Shown in pieces: positions 1 through 10,886 of a stretch of 64,000 bases of DNA; positions within the stretch are counted from its first letter, which is position 1, and the number at the start of each line of letters is the position of its first letter. The stretch spans positions 1 to 64,000 of the forward strand of contig CAWIQD010000002.1 of assembly GCA_963837945.1 (NCBI GenBank), in the 5' to 3' direction. Both the position numbers and the translations under genes were made by a program. This DNA is from CAVUBL01 sp963837945 (GTDB lineage: Bacteria; Acidobacteriota; Thermoanaerobaculia; Multivoradales; DATKCC01). A model generated the notes under the pieces. The model ran no database searches. It was not told the origin of the DNA and saw only the letters and a program-made list of their open reading frames with translations.

Positions 1-1170
1 ACCGCCCGCGCCGACGACCCTTCGGCCCTGACCTACAACCCGGCGGGCATCGTCCGCCTCCCGGGGCTCCAGCTCCAGGCCGGGCTCGACTTCTCGAACG
101 CCACCGACGAGTACGAGAGCCCCACCGCCGGCAAGCACGAGGCGAACCACACCATCCAGTTCCCGCCGGCGCTCTACCTCACCTACCACCTGCCGGGCGG
201 CGAGTCGCCCTGGGCGGTCGGAGTGGGCATCGACACGCCGGTCTGGTACTCGGTCGACTGGAAGACCGTCTTCTTCCCGGGCCGCTTCCTCACCCGCGAG
301 GCGAAGCTCCGGCTCTGGGAGGTCCACCCGGTCGTCGCCTACGAGCTCGACGACCACTGGAGCGTCGGCGGCGGCCTGCGCTACGTCACCGGCGAGCTCG
401 ACCTCGGCCAGAACTACGCCGGCCAGCTCGGGGCGGTCCCCGGCGTCCATCCGGACGTGCCCTACGAGGTGAAGCTCACCGCCAACGGCACGGTCGACGC
501 CCTCACCTTCGACGCCGGGGTCCAGTACACGACCAACGTCTGGGGCTGGGGCGCGGTCTACCGCCACAGCGCCGACCTCACGAGCCACGACGACTACGAG
601 GTCGAGGTGCGCGACATCACCGACCCGAGCCTCTCGCCGACGGTCGTCGCCGGCCTCGGCGGCCTGCGGGTCGACCAGTCGTTCGAGCTGCCCTGGGAGC
701 TGCGCAGCGGCTTCTGGATCGCGCCCTACCCGGAGCTGCGGGTCGAGCTCGACGTCGCCTACGACGCCTGGTCGCGGAGCGAGACGCGGATCATCGACCC
801 CCGCCAGCAGGGACCGGTGCTGGGCAGCGTCCTCCAGACCCGGGTGAGGGACTGGAGCCCGACTACCAGCGTGCGCCTCGGGGTCGAGGGAGACCTCACC
901 GACCACTGGACGGTCTACGGCGGGGCCGCCCTCGAGCCCTCGCCGGTGCCCGACTCGAACCTCGAGCCCGCCTGGCCGCGCGGCGACGCGACCGTGCTCG
1001 GCGGCGGCTTCTCCTACAACCTGCCCTGGATCTCGTTCGACCTCTCCTACTCGTACTGGAGCCACAGCGACCGCTCGGCGACCGGCCAGGAGCTCCTCAC
1101 CCCGACCGTGCGAGGGACCTACAGCGCCTACGAGCAGGTGTGGGCCGGCTCGGTGCGCTGGCGGTGGTAG
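1..1170 (+). CDS. FadL/OmpP1-type outer membrane porin, 5'-truncated
   Basis: The reading frame is open from base 1, so the start lies upstream of the window. The first visible residues (ADDPSALTYNPAGIVRLPG) match the N-terminal signature of the FadL/OmpP1/TodX family, whose members pass long-chain fatty acids and other hydrophobic compounds across the outer membrane. The rest has the alternating aromatic and polar pattern of beta-strands (many Tyr-Trp pairs) and ends in an aromatic-rich strand, SVRWRW, as outer membrane barrels do. About 390 residues are visible, against roughly 400-450 for the family, so only the signal peptide and first residues are missing. No partner gene is visible; the next gene is convergent. 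Confidence 0.85.
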   Translation, partial: TARADDPSALTYNPAGIVRLPGLQLQAGLDFSNATDEYESPTAGKHEANHTIQFPPALYLTYHLPGGESPWAVGVGIDTPVWYSVDWKTVFFPGRFLTREAKLRLWEVHPVVAYELDDHWSVGGGLRYVTGELDLGQNYAGQLGAVPGVHPDVPYEVKLTANGTVDALTFDAGVQYTTNVWGWGAVYRHSADLTSHDDYEVEVRDITDPSLSPTVVAGLGGLRVDQSFELPWELRSGFWIAPYPELRVELDVAYDAWSRSETRIIDPRQQGPVLGSVLQTRVRDWSPTTSVRLGVEGDLTDHWTVYGGAALEPSPVPDSNLEPAWPRGDATVLGGGFSYNLPWISFDLSYSYWSHSDRSATGQELLTPTVRGTYSAYEQVWAGSVRWRW

Positions 1171-1246
1171 GCGTCCACGAAGAAGCGCTACCGACCTCCT
1201 GAGTCCAGCCCCCATGGCCGAACCGGGGGCGGATCGGGGGTCGGGT

Positions 1247-1281
1247 GGGAAGGGGATCGAGGCGTTGCGGGGGGCATCCGG
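1247..1281 (-). repeat. 35-base repeat, inverted copy of 11388-11422
   Basis: These bases, read on the minus strand, match bases 11388-11422 on the plus strand at about 33 of 35 positions. The copy ends exactly at the stop codon of the aconitase-family gene. The two copies lie about 10 kb apart in opposite orientation and both sit in intergenic sequence next to a gene end. It may be a dispersed repeat or a shared terminator-like tail; no stem-loop is obvious inside it. Confidence 0.6.
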
Positions 1282-3291
<2,010 letters not shown>

Positions 3292-3562
3292 CCTGCGGCT
3301 CCTTCCTGCGCGTCCAAGGGCCCGGGCCGGCGGCACCGGCCGGGGGCGCGAGCTCGATCCTACCACCGGGTGTCACTGGCACAGAACCTGCAGATCTCGG
3401 TGCGGTGACTGATCGAGGCGACCTCCGGGCGAGACCCGCAAGGCCCTCGATCCGGGTCACCGCCCACGGCGGCGGAGCCCGCGGATCCGAAGGACGAGGT
3501 CGATCCGAGACATCCGATGAATTGACGGAATCCGGTGTATGGATTGCGAAGGAGGTCCGAAG

Positions 3563-4117
3563 ATGCACCATCCCAGAAAGCTCTTCCACCTGGCCGCCGG
3601 GCTGCTCGTGCTCGCGTCGACATTCGGCGCCACCGCCTGCTCGACGACCCAGCCCCCCGGCGAGCAGGTGAACGACGCGGCCCTGACCACCAAGGTCAAG
3701 GCGAAGCTCGCCGCCGATCCCGAGATCAACCCGTTCAAGATCGACGTCGACACCGATAACGGCATGGTCACTCTGCGCGGGCGGGTGGACGACCAGGGCG
3801 ATCGCAGCGAGGCCGTGAAGCTCGCGCGCGAGACCTCCGGCGTCCGCGGCGTCCATGACGAGCTGAGCGTCGGCGCCGCGCCGACCGACCAGGCGCCGGG
3901 CACCGACGCCGCGATCGCCACGGCGGTCAAGACGAAGCTCGCCGCCGATCCGGACGTGAGCGCGCTCAACGTCGACGTCGACGTGGAGGACGGCGTGGTC
4001 ACCCTGTCCGGCGTCGTCCGCTCGGAGTATGCCAAGGACCACGCCGAGGAGCTGGCCGAAAAGGTCGGCGGCGTCAAGTCCGTCAACAACGAGATCGAGG
4101 TGCGACCGGCGAGGTAG
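3563..4117 (+). CDS. Lipoprotein with two BON domains
   Basis: 184 residues. A signal peptide ends in a lipobox-like segment (FGATAC, Cys about residue 25), so the protein is probably lipidated and held at the inner or outer membrane. Two BON domains follow (about residues 35-95 and 110-175), each with the repeated pattern KLAADP..IN..DV..GVVTL.G.V. BON domains bind phospholipid surfaces in the OsmY/DolP family and help protect the envelope. The ATG at 3563 is chosen because AAGGAGGT lies 6 bases ahead; an earlier in-frame ATG at 3539 has no ribosome site. The gene stands alone, divergent from the dehydratase, and ends before a strong terminator. Confidence 0.85.
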   Translation: MHHPRKLFHLAAGLLVLASTFGATACSTTQPPGEQVNDAALTTKVKAKLAADPEINPFKIDVDTDNGMVTLRGRVDDQGDRSEAVKLARETSGVRGVHDELSVGAAPTDQAPGTDAAIATAVKTKLAADPDVSALNVDVDVEDGVVTLSGVVRSEYAKDHAEELAEKVGGVKSVNNEIEVRPAR

Positions 4118-4218
4118 AGGTTCCTCCAGGGCGGTTTCCGCGGCATCTCGCCGCGGTCCGCCAAGCAACGCCGCCCGACCCACCCCGGGTGGTCATGCTT
4201 TGATTTGCGCTTCGATCC

Positions 4219-4252
4219 GGGCCCCGGCGGCACCCCGCCGGGGCCCTCTTTT
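4219..4252 (+). terminator. Rho-independent terminator after the BON lipoprotein gene
   Basis: A perfect 12-bp GC stem (4219-4230 with 4235-4246) closes a 4-base loop (CACC) and is followed by TCTTTT. It sits about 100 bases after the BON gene stop and 75 bases before the argE-like start, so it should separate the two transcripts. Confidence 0.85.
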
Positions 4253-4327
4253 CGTCCGCGGCGGCGGCTGCGATCGTCCTGGCGGCCCACCTCGGCCGGA
4301 TCCGGAATCCGGATAAGGTACGGGGCC

Positions 4328-5521
4328 ATGCCCGGCTCCCTGCTGTCCGACGCCGCTCTCCTCGGCCGCCTGGTGGCGTTCGACACCGTCAGCCGGAATC
4401 CCAACCGGCCGCTCGCCGAGTTCCTCGCCGACTACCTGGACCGTCCCGGCGCCACGACCGAGCTCTTCCCCTCCCCCGACGGCTCGCGCGCCAACCTCCT
4501 GGTCCGCGTCGGCCCGGAGGCCGATCCGCGCACCCGGCGCGGCCTGATCCTCTCCGGCCACATGGACGTGGTGCCCGCCGACGACCTCGAGCTCTGGAGC
4601 AGCGATCCCTTCTCGCTCACCGACCGGGGCGATCGCTACGTGGCGCGCGGCGCCTGCGACATGAAGGGCTTCCTGGCCCTGGCGGCGAACCTCGCGGCGG
4701 GCGCCGAGGCCGCGCGCTTGCGCTCCCCCCTGGTGCTCCTCTTCACCTACGACGAGGAGGTCGGCTGCCTGGGCGCCGGCCGGCTGGTCGACGACTGGCT
4801 CGGCGGGGCGGACGGGGAGGGGCGAGCCGCTCCTCCCCTGCCGCGCTCGGCGCTCATCGGGGAGCCGACCGAGCTCGCGGCGGTTCGCCTCCACAAGGGC
4901 CACCTGAAGATCCGGGTGAGCTACCGCGGCCGGAGCGCCCACAGCGCCTACCCCCACCTCGGGGTGAACGCGATCGAGCGGGCGGCCGCCGGAGTCGGCG
5001 CCCTCGCCGAGCTCCGCCGCGAGCTCGAGGCGGAGCGGGTGGCCGCCTCCGACCACTTCCCCGAGGCGCCCTACGCCGCGCTCAACGTCGGCACCATCCG
5101 GGGCGGCATGGCGGTCAACGTCGTGCCCGACCGGTGCGCGGCGGAGATCGGCGTCCGGCTCCTGCCCGGCATGGAGGCCGACGCCATGGTCGAACGAGTT
5201 CGGCGGGCCGTCGCCCCGACCGCCGCCGCCGAGGGCTTCGAGCTCGAGGTCCTCTCCTCGAGCCCGCCGCTCGACGCACCGGCCGGTGCGCCCGTTCACC
5301 GCGCGCTCGCCGAGCTCACCGGCCGGCCGGGGGGCGGCGCGGTCTCGTTCGCCACCGACGCCGGCTGGCTCCAGCGGCTGGGGCTCGACTGCGCGATCTT
5401 CGGCCCCGGCTCGATCGAGGTGGCCCACAAGCCGGACGAGTGGGTGGCCAAGGACGACCTGACGGCGGCCCGGCGGGTGGTCGAGTCGATGATCGAGCGC
5501 TTCTGCGTCGGAGAGGGCTGA
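4328..5521 (+). CDS. argE: ArgE-like M20 metallo-amidohydrolase (acetylornithine deacetylase family)
   Basis: 397 residues, the usual length of M20 deacetylases. Zinc-site motifs are in order: SGHMDVVP (His about 78), RGACDMKG (Asp about 110), YDEEVG (catalytic Glu about 142), GEPTEL, and a late IEVAHKPDEW. The dimerisation domain carries GRSAHSAYP. ArgE removes acetyl from N-acetylornithine but the family is broad and includes deformylases and dipeptidases. The start at 4328 follows AAGGTACGG; upstream codons in frame overlap the terminator. It ends 5 bases before hutF, so the two are almost certainly co-transcribed, which raises the possibility that it works in histidine breakdown (N-formylglutamate) rather than arginine synthesis. 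No other arg gene is nearby. Confidence 0.8.
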   Translation: MPGSLLSDAALLGRLVAFDTVSRNPNRPLAEFLADYLDRPGATTELFPSPDGSRANLLVRVGPEADPRTRRGLILSGHMDVVPADDLELWSSDPFSLTDRGDRYVARGACDMKGFLALAANLAAGAEAARLRSPLVLLFTYDEEVGCLGAGRLVDDWLGGADGEGRAAPPLPRSALIGEPTELAAVRLHKGHLKIRVSYRGRSAHSAYPHLGVNAIERAAAGVGALAELRRELEAERVAASDHFPEAPYAALNVGTIRGGMAVNVVPDRCAAEIGVRLLPGMEADAMVERVRRAVAPTAAAEGFELEVLSSSPPLDAPAGAPVHRALAELTGRPGGGAVSFATDAGWLQRLGLDCAIFGPGSIEVAHKPDEWVAKDDLTAARRVVESMIERFCVGEG

Positions 5522-5526
5522 GGGCC

Positions 5527-6858
5527 GTGCCGGTCGAGGCGATCGAGCCCGAGCTCGCCTGGACCGGCGAGCGCTTCGCGCGCGGGCTGCGGGTGAGCGT
5601 CGGCGAGGACGGGCGGATCGCTGCCGTCGGTCCAGCCGGCGAGCCGGCGGCGCCCGAGGCCGGCTCCGTCCTCCGCCTGCCCGGGCGGGCGCTCCTGCCG
5701 GGGTTCGTCGACGCCCACTCGCACGCCTTCCAGCGCGACCTGCGCGGCCGGGGGGAGAGCTTCCCGGCGGGCGCCGGCAGCTTCTGGAGCTGGCGCGAGG
5801 CGATGTACGGCCTGGTCGACGCGCTCGATCCCCAGGCGTTCGGCGCCCTTTGCCGGGCGGCCTTCTCCGAGCTGCGCGCGGCCGGCGTCACCACCGTCGG
5901 CGAGTTCCACTACCTGCACCACGCCGACCCTGAGGCGGCCGACTTCCGGCTCGACGAGGTGCTCCTCGAAGCCGCCTCCGTGTCCGGCGTCCGGCTCGTC
6001 CTGCTCCAGGCCTACTACGCCTCGGCCGGCCCCGGCCGCCCGGCGGAGGGCGCGCAACGCCGCTTCCGCTCGCCTTCGCTCGCGGCGTACTGGCGCCAGA
6101 TGGACCGCCTCGCGGACCTCGTCGATCCCGCGCTCCAGAGCCTGGGCGCGGTCGCCCACTCGCTCCGCGCCGCCTCGCCCGACGAGCTGGCGGCGCTCGC
6201 CGGCGAGGCCTCCCGCCGGGGCCTGCCGTTCCACCTCCACCTCGAGGAGCAGGTCCGCGAGATCGAGGAGTGCCGGGCGGCCTACGGCCGGCGGCCCATG
6301 GAGATCCTGCTCGAACGGGTCGCCGTCTCGCCCCGGGTCACGGCGGTCCACTGCACCCACAGCGACCCGGGCGACATGGCGCGCTTCGGAGCGGCGGGCG
6401 GCAACGTCTGCCTCTGCCCGCTGACGGAAGCGAACCTGGGCGACGGCATCGCGGACCTCCCGGGCATCCGCGCCGCCGGCGCCGGCCTGTGTCTGGGAAC
6501 GGACTCGAACGCCCGCGTCTCGATGCTCGAGGAGGCGCGCTGGCTCGAGCTGGTGCAGCGCCTGGCCCGGGAGCGCCGCGGGGTGCTCCGCGACGAGGCG
6601 GAGGGCGCCGGCGGCCGGGTCGCCACCGTCCTCCTCGAGGCGGCCACCGCCGGCGGCGCCAGGGCCCTCGGGATCGACGCCGGCGCGATCCGCCCCGGCG
6701 CCTGGGCGGACTTCGTGGCGATCGACCTCGCAAGCCCCGAGCTCGCCGGCTGGAGCGAGGACACCCTTCTCGAGTCCCTCCTCCTGGGCGCCGGCAACCG
6801 CGCGCTCGCCGCCACCTGCGTCGGCGGGGCGTGGCGGGAGGCCCGCTCCGGACTCTGA
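5527..6858 (+). CDS. hutF: Formimidoylglutamate deiminase
   Basis: 443 residues of the amidohydrolase superfamily, closest in pattern to HutF, which converts N-formimidoylglutamate to N-formylglutamate and ammonia in the five-step histidine degradation route. Metal-binding motifs are present: DAHSHAFQRDLRG (HxH), FHLHLEEQ, HCTHSDP and GTDSN. The start is GTG at 5527, 5 bases after the argE stop, with a purine-rich GGAGAGG ahead; upstream frame is antisense-like argE sequence. The product of HutF needs a deformylase (HutG) next, and none is visible, whereas an M20 hydrolase lies directly upstream. Atrazine-type chlorohydrolases are relatives, but the HutF-specific FHYLHH segment is present. 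Confidence 0.85.
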   Translation: MPVEAIEPELAWTGERFARGLRVSVGEDGRIAAVGPAGEPAAPEAGSVLRLPGRALLPGFVDAHSHAFQRDLRGRGESFPAGAGSFWSWREAMYGLVDALDPQAFGALCRAAFSELRAAGVTTVGEFHYLHHADPEAADFRLDEVLLEAASVSGVRLVLLQAYYASAGPGRPAEGAQRRFRSPSLAAYWRQMDRLADLVDPALQSLGAVAHSLRAASPDELAALAGEASRRGLPFHLHLEEQVREIEECRAAYGRRPMEILLERVAVSPRVTAVHCTHSDPGDMARFGAAGGNVCLCPLTEANLGDGIADLPGIRAAGAGLCLGTDSNARVSMLEEARWLELVQRLARERRGVLRDEAEGAGGRVATVLLEAATAGGARALGIDAGAIRPGAWADFVAIDLASPELAGWSEDTLLESLLLGAGNRALAATCVGGAWREARSGL

Positions 6859-7021
6859 GACCGCCTCCGTCAGGCGCCGAGCGAGCGCACCGGCCCACCC
6901 GCTCGGGCGGGCCGAACCCCCCTTGCCGGACGGTGCCCGATCGCGCCGCGCCGGTCACAATCCGGACATTGGTGAGTCGATTGATCGCAAATCTCTCCGC
7001 CCGCCGAGGTCCGATCCGCTC

Positions 7022-8149
7022 ATGCCTGCCAGCCACTCCCGCCGCCGCCCGCTCCCCGATCCCGACGCCCCGTTCCTTCGCCGCCTCTGGACGTGGGTCG
7101 GCGGCCGCTCGGGCCGCAAGTGGAATCGCTCCTTCCGCCTCCGGATCCTGGTCCAGAGCGGCTTCGCCCTGACCTGCGTCGTCCTCGGCGTCCAGTTCGC
7201 CCGCTTCGTCGGCGCCGCGAAGGCGGGCGCCGCCGTGCTCCCGGTGCGGCCGCCGGGGGTCGAGGGGTTCCTGCCGATCGGCGGCCTGCTGGGCGCCGTC
7301 GACTGGGTCCGCCAGGGCCGCTTGAACGCCGTCCACCCGGCGGCGACGGTGCTGCTGCTCGTCTTCCTGGCGATCGCTCTCCTCGCCCGCAAGAGCTTCT
7401 GCTCCTGGCTCTGCCCGGTGGGCTTCCTCTCGGACAGCCTGGCCCGGCTCGGCCGGGGCCTCTTCGGCCGCAACTTCCGCATCTGGCGCTGGCTGGACGT
7501 GCCGCTCCGCGCCCTCAAGTACCTCCTTCTCGGCTTCTTCGTCTGGGCGATCTCCCGGATGTCGGCCGACGCGGTCCGGGCGTTCATCGAGTCGCCCTAC
7601 TACCGGCTCTCCGACGTCCGGATGGGCCTCTTCTTCGCCGAGATGGGCGGCGTGGCGGTGGGCGTGATGGGGCTGCTCGCCATCGGCTCGCTCCTCTGGC
7701 GCGGCTTCTGGTGTCGCTATCTCTGCCCCTACGGAGCGCTCCTGGGCCTCGTCTCCTGGCTCTCGCCGATGAAGGTGCGGCGGAATCCGGTCTCCTGCAT
7801 CGACTGCAAGCTCTGCGACAAGGCGTGCGGCGCCCGGTTGCCGGTGTCGAGCCGGCTCGCCGTCACCAGCCCCGAGTGCACCGGCTGCCTCGACTGCGTG
7901 GCGGCCTGCCCGGTCCAGGACGCGCTGGGGATCGGACTGCCCCGCCGCCCCCGGCTGCCGGTCGCCGCCTACGCCGGCGCCATCCTCGCCCTCTTCTTCG
8001 CCGGCTACCTCGGGGCGCGCGCCGCGGGCCTCTGGCGCAACGGGATCTCCGACGCCGAGTACGTCCAGCGGCTGCGCTACGACGCCGTCGAGCTCTATCA
8101 GCACCCCGGGCTCGAGGCAGCGGCGCCGGCCCCGGCGCCGACGCCCTGA
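7022..8149 (+). CDS. Membrane polyferredoxin, NapH/CcoG-like
   Basis: 375 residues with about five transmembrane segments in the first 240 residues and a final one near residue 320. Two CxxxCP motifs (CSWLCPVGF and CRYLCPYGA) at membrane edges are typical of NapH, RdxA/CcoG and NosR. Two 4Fe-4S motifs follow: CIDCKLCDKAC and CTGCLDCVAACP. Such proteins move electrons between the quinone pool and periplasmic or cytoplasmic redox partners. The molybdenum hydroxylase lies 116 bases downstream on the same strand, so it is a reasonable electron partner, but this is inference. ATG 7022 is chosen because the upstream in-frame extension is unlike the family; no strong ribosome site is visible. Confidence 0.8.
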   Translation: MPASHSRRRPLPDPDAPFLRRLWTWVGGRSGRKWNRSFRLRILVQSGFALTCVVLGVQFARFVGAAKAGAAVLPVRPPGVEGFLPIGGLLGAVDWVRQGRLNAVHPAATVLLLVFLAIALLARKSFCSWLCPVGFLSDSLARLGRGLFGRNFRIWRWLDVPLRALKYLLLGFFVWAISRMSADAVRAFIESPYYRLSDVRMGLFFAEMGGVAVGVMGLLAIGSLLWRGFWCRYLCPYGALLGLVSWLSPMKVRRNPVSCIDCKLCDKACGARLPVSSRLAVTSPECTGCLDCVAACPVQDALGIGLPRRPRLPVAAYAGAILALFFAGYLGARAAGLWRNGISDAEYVQRLRYDAVELYQHPGLEAAAPAPAPTP

Positions 8150-8265
8150 CGCCGCACCTCCTGGCGCGCCACGGGGGTCGGCGTTACCATGGGGACGAGG
8201 CGGCCAGGGCCCGACTTCGCCAGCTCGGGTCGAGCCCGATCGCTCCGACCCCGGAAGGAGGGCAC

Positions 8266-8742
8266 GTGAAGAAGTCCATCCGGTTCCAGCTCAACGGCAA
8301 GCCCACCACCCTCGAGACCGACGACGGGCGCACCCTCCTCTGGGCGCTGCGCACCGACCTCGGCCTGACCGGCGCGAAGTACGGCTGCGGCGCGGGCTTC
8401 TGCGGCGCCTGCACCGTGGTGGTCGGCGGTGAGGCGGTCCGCTCCTGCATCACGCCGCTGGCGGAGGTCGAGGGCAAGGAGGTCACCACCATCGAGGGCC
8501 TGGCGAAGGGCGGCGAGCTCCATCCCCTGCAGCGCGCCTTCGTCGAGCACGGCGGCTACCAGTGCGGCTACTGCACGCCGGGCATGATCCTCCACGCCTA
8601 CGCCCTGCTCCAGGCGAACCCGCACCCCACCCGCCAGCAGATCCTCGCCGGGATGGAGGACAGCCTCTGCCGTTGCGGCGCGCACCAGAGGATCGTCGCC
8701 GCCATCGAAGACGCGGCCCGCCGGGGAGGAGGTGGCGCATGA
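8266..8742 (+). CDS. (2Fe-2S) subunit of a xanthine-dehydrogenase-family molybdenum hydroxylase
   Basis: 158 residues. The N-terminal plant-type ferredoxin site reads CGAGFCGACTV with a later Cys in VRSCITP; the second domain has CGYCTPGM and CRCGAHQ, giving the two [2Fe-2S] clusters of this family. It matches the small subunit of two-gene enzymes such as isoquinoline 1-oxidoreductase (IorA) or aldehyde oxidoreductases. The GTG start at 8266 is set by GGAAGGAGG 5 bases ahead. Its stop overlaps the start of the large subunit (ATGA), so the pair is translationally coupled. No FAD subunit is present, which also points to the IorAB type. Confidence 0.92.
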   Translation: MKKSIRFQLNGKPTTLETDDGRTLLWALRTDLGLTGAKYGCGAGFCGACTVVVGGEAVRSCITPLAEVEGKEVTTIEGLAKGGELHPLQRAFVEHGGYQCGYCTPGMILHAYALLQANPHPTRQQILAGMEDSLCRCGAHQRIVAAIEDAARRGGGGA

Positions 8743-10886
8743 CCGTCGCGACCCCCACCGGCCGCGCGCGCGGCGTCGACCGCCGGGCGTTCCTGAAGAT
8801 GGTGGGCGGCGGCATCGTCGTGCTGGTGACCGCCCGCCCCGCCTCGCTCCTCGCCCAGGACCGGCGGCGCCCGATGTACCCCGACGACATCAACGCCTAC
8901 CTCCAGATCGGCCAGGACGGCAGGGTAACGATCTTCTCCGGCAAGATCGAGATGGGCCAGGGGGTGCTGACCTCGCAGGCGCAGATGGCCGCCGAAGAGC
9001 TCGGCGTGGCCCTCGAGTCGATCGAGATGGTGCTGGGCGACACCGACCGCTGCCCGTGGGACATGGGCACCTTCGGCTCGCTCACCACCCGCATGTTCGG
9101 GCCGGCGCTCCGGGCCGCCGCCGCCGAGGCTCGGGCCGTCCTCGTGCGCCTGGCGTCGAAGAAGCTCGGCGTGCCCCGCGAGCGACTCGCGGTGGCCGAC
9201 GGCGTGGTCTCCGTGGTGGGCGACCCGAGCCGCCGCGTGACCTTCGGCGAGCTCGCCCAGGGGCGCAAGATCGCCCGCCTGGTGGACGAGAAGGCCGTGC
9301 TCCGCACGGTCTCGGAGTTCCGGGTGATGGGCCGCTCCGCCGAGCGGATCGACGGCGTGGCGAAGGTGACCGGCGCCGCCCACTACGCCGGCGACGTCCA
9401 GCGACCCAGCATGCTCTACGCCCGCGTGCTCCGCCCGCCGGCTCACGGCGCGAAGCTCACCAAGGTCGACGCCTCGGCCGCCCACGGCGAGGGCGTGACC
9501 GTGGTCGAGGAGGACGACCTGGTCGCGGTGCTCCACGCCGACCCCGAGGCGGCGGCCACCGCCCTCGGCCGGATCCAGGCGTCCTGGGACGTGCCCGCGC
9601 CGCCCTTCGACACCGAGACGGTCTTCGACCACCTGCTCGCGGTGGGCGGCACCCCCGAGATCAAGGACGACCGCGGCGACCGGAAGACCGCCCGCGCGGC
9701 CGCGGCCCGGGTCTTCGAGACGACCTTCCGCAAGGGCTACGTGGCTCACGCCCCCATGGAGCCTCACACCGCAGTCGCCGAGATCGAGGACGGCAAGCTC
9801 ACCGTCTGGGCCTCGACCCAGACCCCCTTCCCCACCCGGGACCGACTCGCCGAGACCCTCGGGCTGGCGAAGGACCGCGTGCGGGTGATCACCCCCTTCG
9901 TCGGCGGCGGCTTCGGCGGCAAGAGCGCCGGGCTCCAGGCGATGGAGGCGGCGCGCCTCGCCCTGGCGACGAAGCGCCCGGTGCAGGTGGCCTGGACCCG
10001 GGAGGAGGAGTTCTTCTACGACACCTTCGACCCGGCCTGCGTGGTCAAGCTCACCTCGGCGATCGACGGCGACGGCAAGATCACCCTCTGGGACTACGAC
10101 GTCTACTTCGCCGGCGATCGGGGCGCGGACCTCTTCTACGACGTGCCCAACGCCAGGATCCGGGTGTTCGGGAGCTGGCGGGGCGAGGGCACGAAGGCGC
10201 ACCTCTTCGGCGTCGGCCCGTGGCGCGCGCCGGGCGCCAACATGAACGTCTTCGCCATCGAGACCCAGATCGACGCCATGGCCTCGGCCGCGGGCATGGA
10301 TCCCCTGGAGTTCCGCCTCCACAACACGTCGGACCCCAGGATGCGCAAGGTCCTGACTACGGTCGCCGAGGCCTCCGGCTGGAAGCGGGCGCCCGCCGGC
10401 AAGGGCGAGCGGACCGGCCGCGGCCGCGGCCTCGCCTGCGGCATCGACGCCGGTAGCTGCGTGGCCCTGGTGGCCGAGGTCACGGTCGACCCGGAGAAGG
10501 GCCACGTCCAGGTCGACCGGATCGTCTGCGCCCAGGACATGGGGGTCGTGGTCAACCCCATGGGGGCCGTCATGCAGGCCGAGGGGTGCATGACCCAGGG
10601 GCTCGGTTACGTCTTCGCCGAGGAGCTCCGGTTCAAGGGCGGCAAGATCCTGGACCGCAACTTCGGCACCTACCACCTGCCGCGCTTCTCCTGGCTGCCG
10701 AAGCTCGAGGTGACCCTGGTCAAGAACGACGACACCCCGCCCCAGGGCGGTGGCGAGCCGGCGATCGTCTCCATGGGCGGGGTGATCGCCAACGCGGTGT
10801 TCGACGCCACCGGCGCCCGCGTGACCCGCCTGCCCATGACACCCGAGCGGCTCCGGGCGGCGATGGCGACGGGGGCCGCCGCCTGA
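8739..10886 (+). CDS. Molybdopterin-binding large subunit, isoquinoline 1-oxidoreductase (IorB)-like
   Basis: 715 residues of the xanthine dehydrogenase family. It starts with a twin-arginine-like signal (DRRAFLK then a hydrophobic stretch ending in LLAQD), so the mature pair is probably exported, the small subunit riding along. Family motifs are visible: VGGGFGGKS in the cofactor-binding part, GPWRAPGANMN, and a late QGGGEPAIV holding the conserved Glu that activates the substrate. Substrate is unknown; IorB, nicotinate and aldehyde dehydrogenases share this build. GGGGAGGAGG precedes the ATG, which overlaps the small-subunit stop by 4 bases. A Mo-cofactor gene (moaB) occurs far downstream at 61.1 kb. 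Confidence 0.9.
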   Translation: MTVATPTGRARGVDRRAFLKMVGGGIVVLVTARPASLLAQDRRRPMYPDDINAYLQIGQDGRVTIFSGKIEMGQGVLTSQAQMAAEELGVALESIEMVLGDTDRCPWDMGTFGSLTTRMFGPALRAAAAEARAVLVRLASKKLGVPRERLAVADGVVSVVGDPSRRVTFGELAQGRKIARLVDEKAVLRTVSEFRVMGRSAERIDGVAKVTGAAHYAGDVQRPSMLYARVLRPPAHGAKLTKVDASAAHGEGVTVVEEDDLVAVLHADPEAAATALGRIQASWDVPAPPFDTETVFDHLLAVGGTPEIKDDRGDRKTARAAAARVFETTFRKGYVAHAPMEPHTAVAEIEDGKLTVWASTQTPFPTRDRLAETLGLAKDRVRVITPFVGGGFGGKSAGLQAMEAARLALATKRPVQVAWTREEEFFYDTFDPACVVKLTSAIDGDGKITLWDYDVYFAGDRGADLFYDVPNARIRVFGSWRGEGTKAHLFGVGPWRAPGANMNVFAIETQIDAMASAAGMDPLEFRLHNTSDPRMRKVLTTVAEASGWKRAPAGKGERTGRGRGLACGIDAGSCVALVAEVTVDPEKGHVQVDRIVCAQDMGVVVNPMGAVMQAEGCMTQGLGYVFAEELRFKGGKILDRNFGTYHLPRFSWLPKLEVTLVKNDDTPPQGGGEPAIVSMGGVIANAVFDATGARVTRLPMTPERLRAAMATGAAA

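Noticed and set aside
3522..3550. Promoter with TTGACG at 3522 ahead of the BON gene
   Set aside because: No acceptable -10 box at 16-18 bases; the TATGGA nearby is only 10 bases away.
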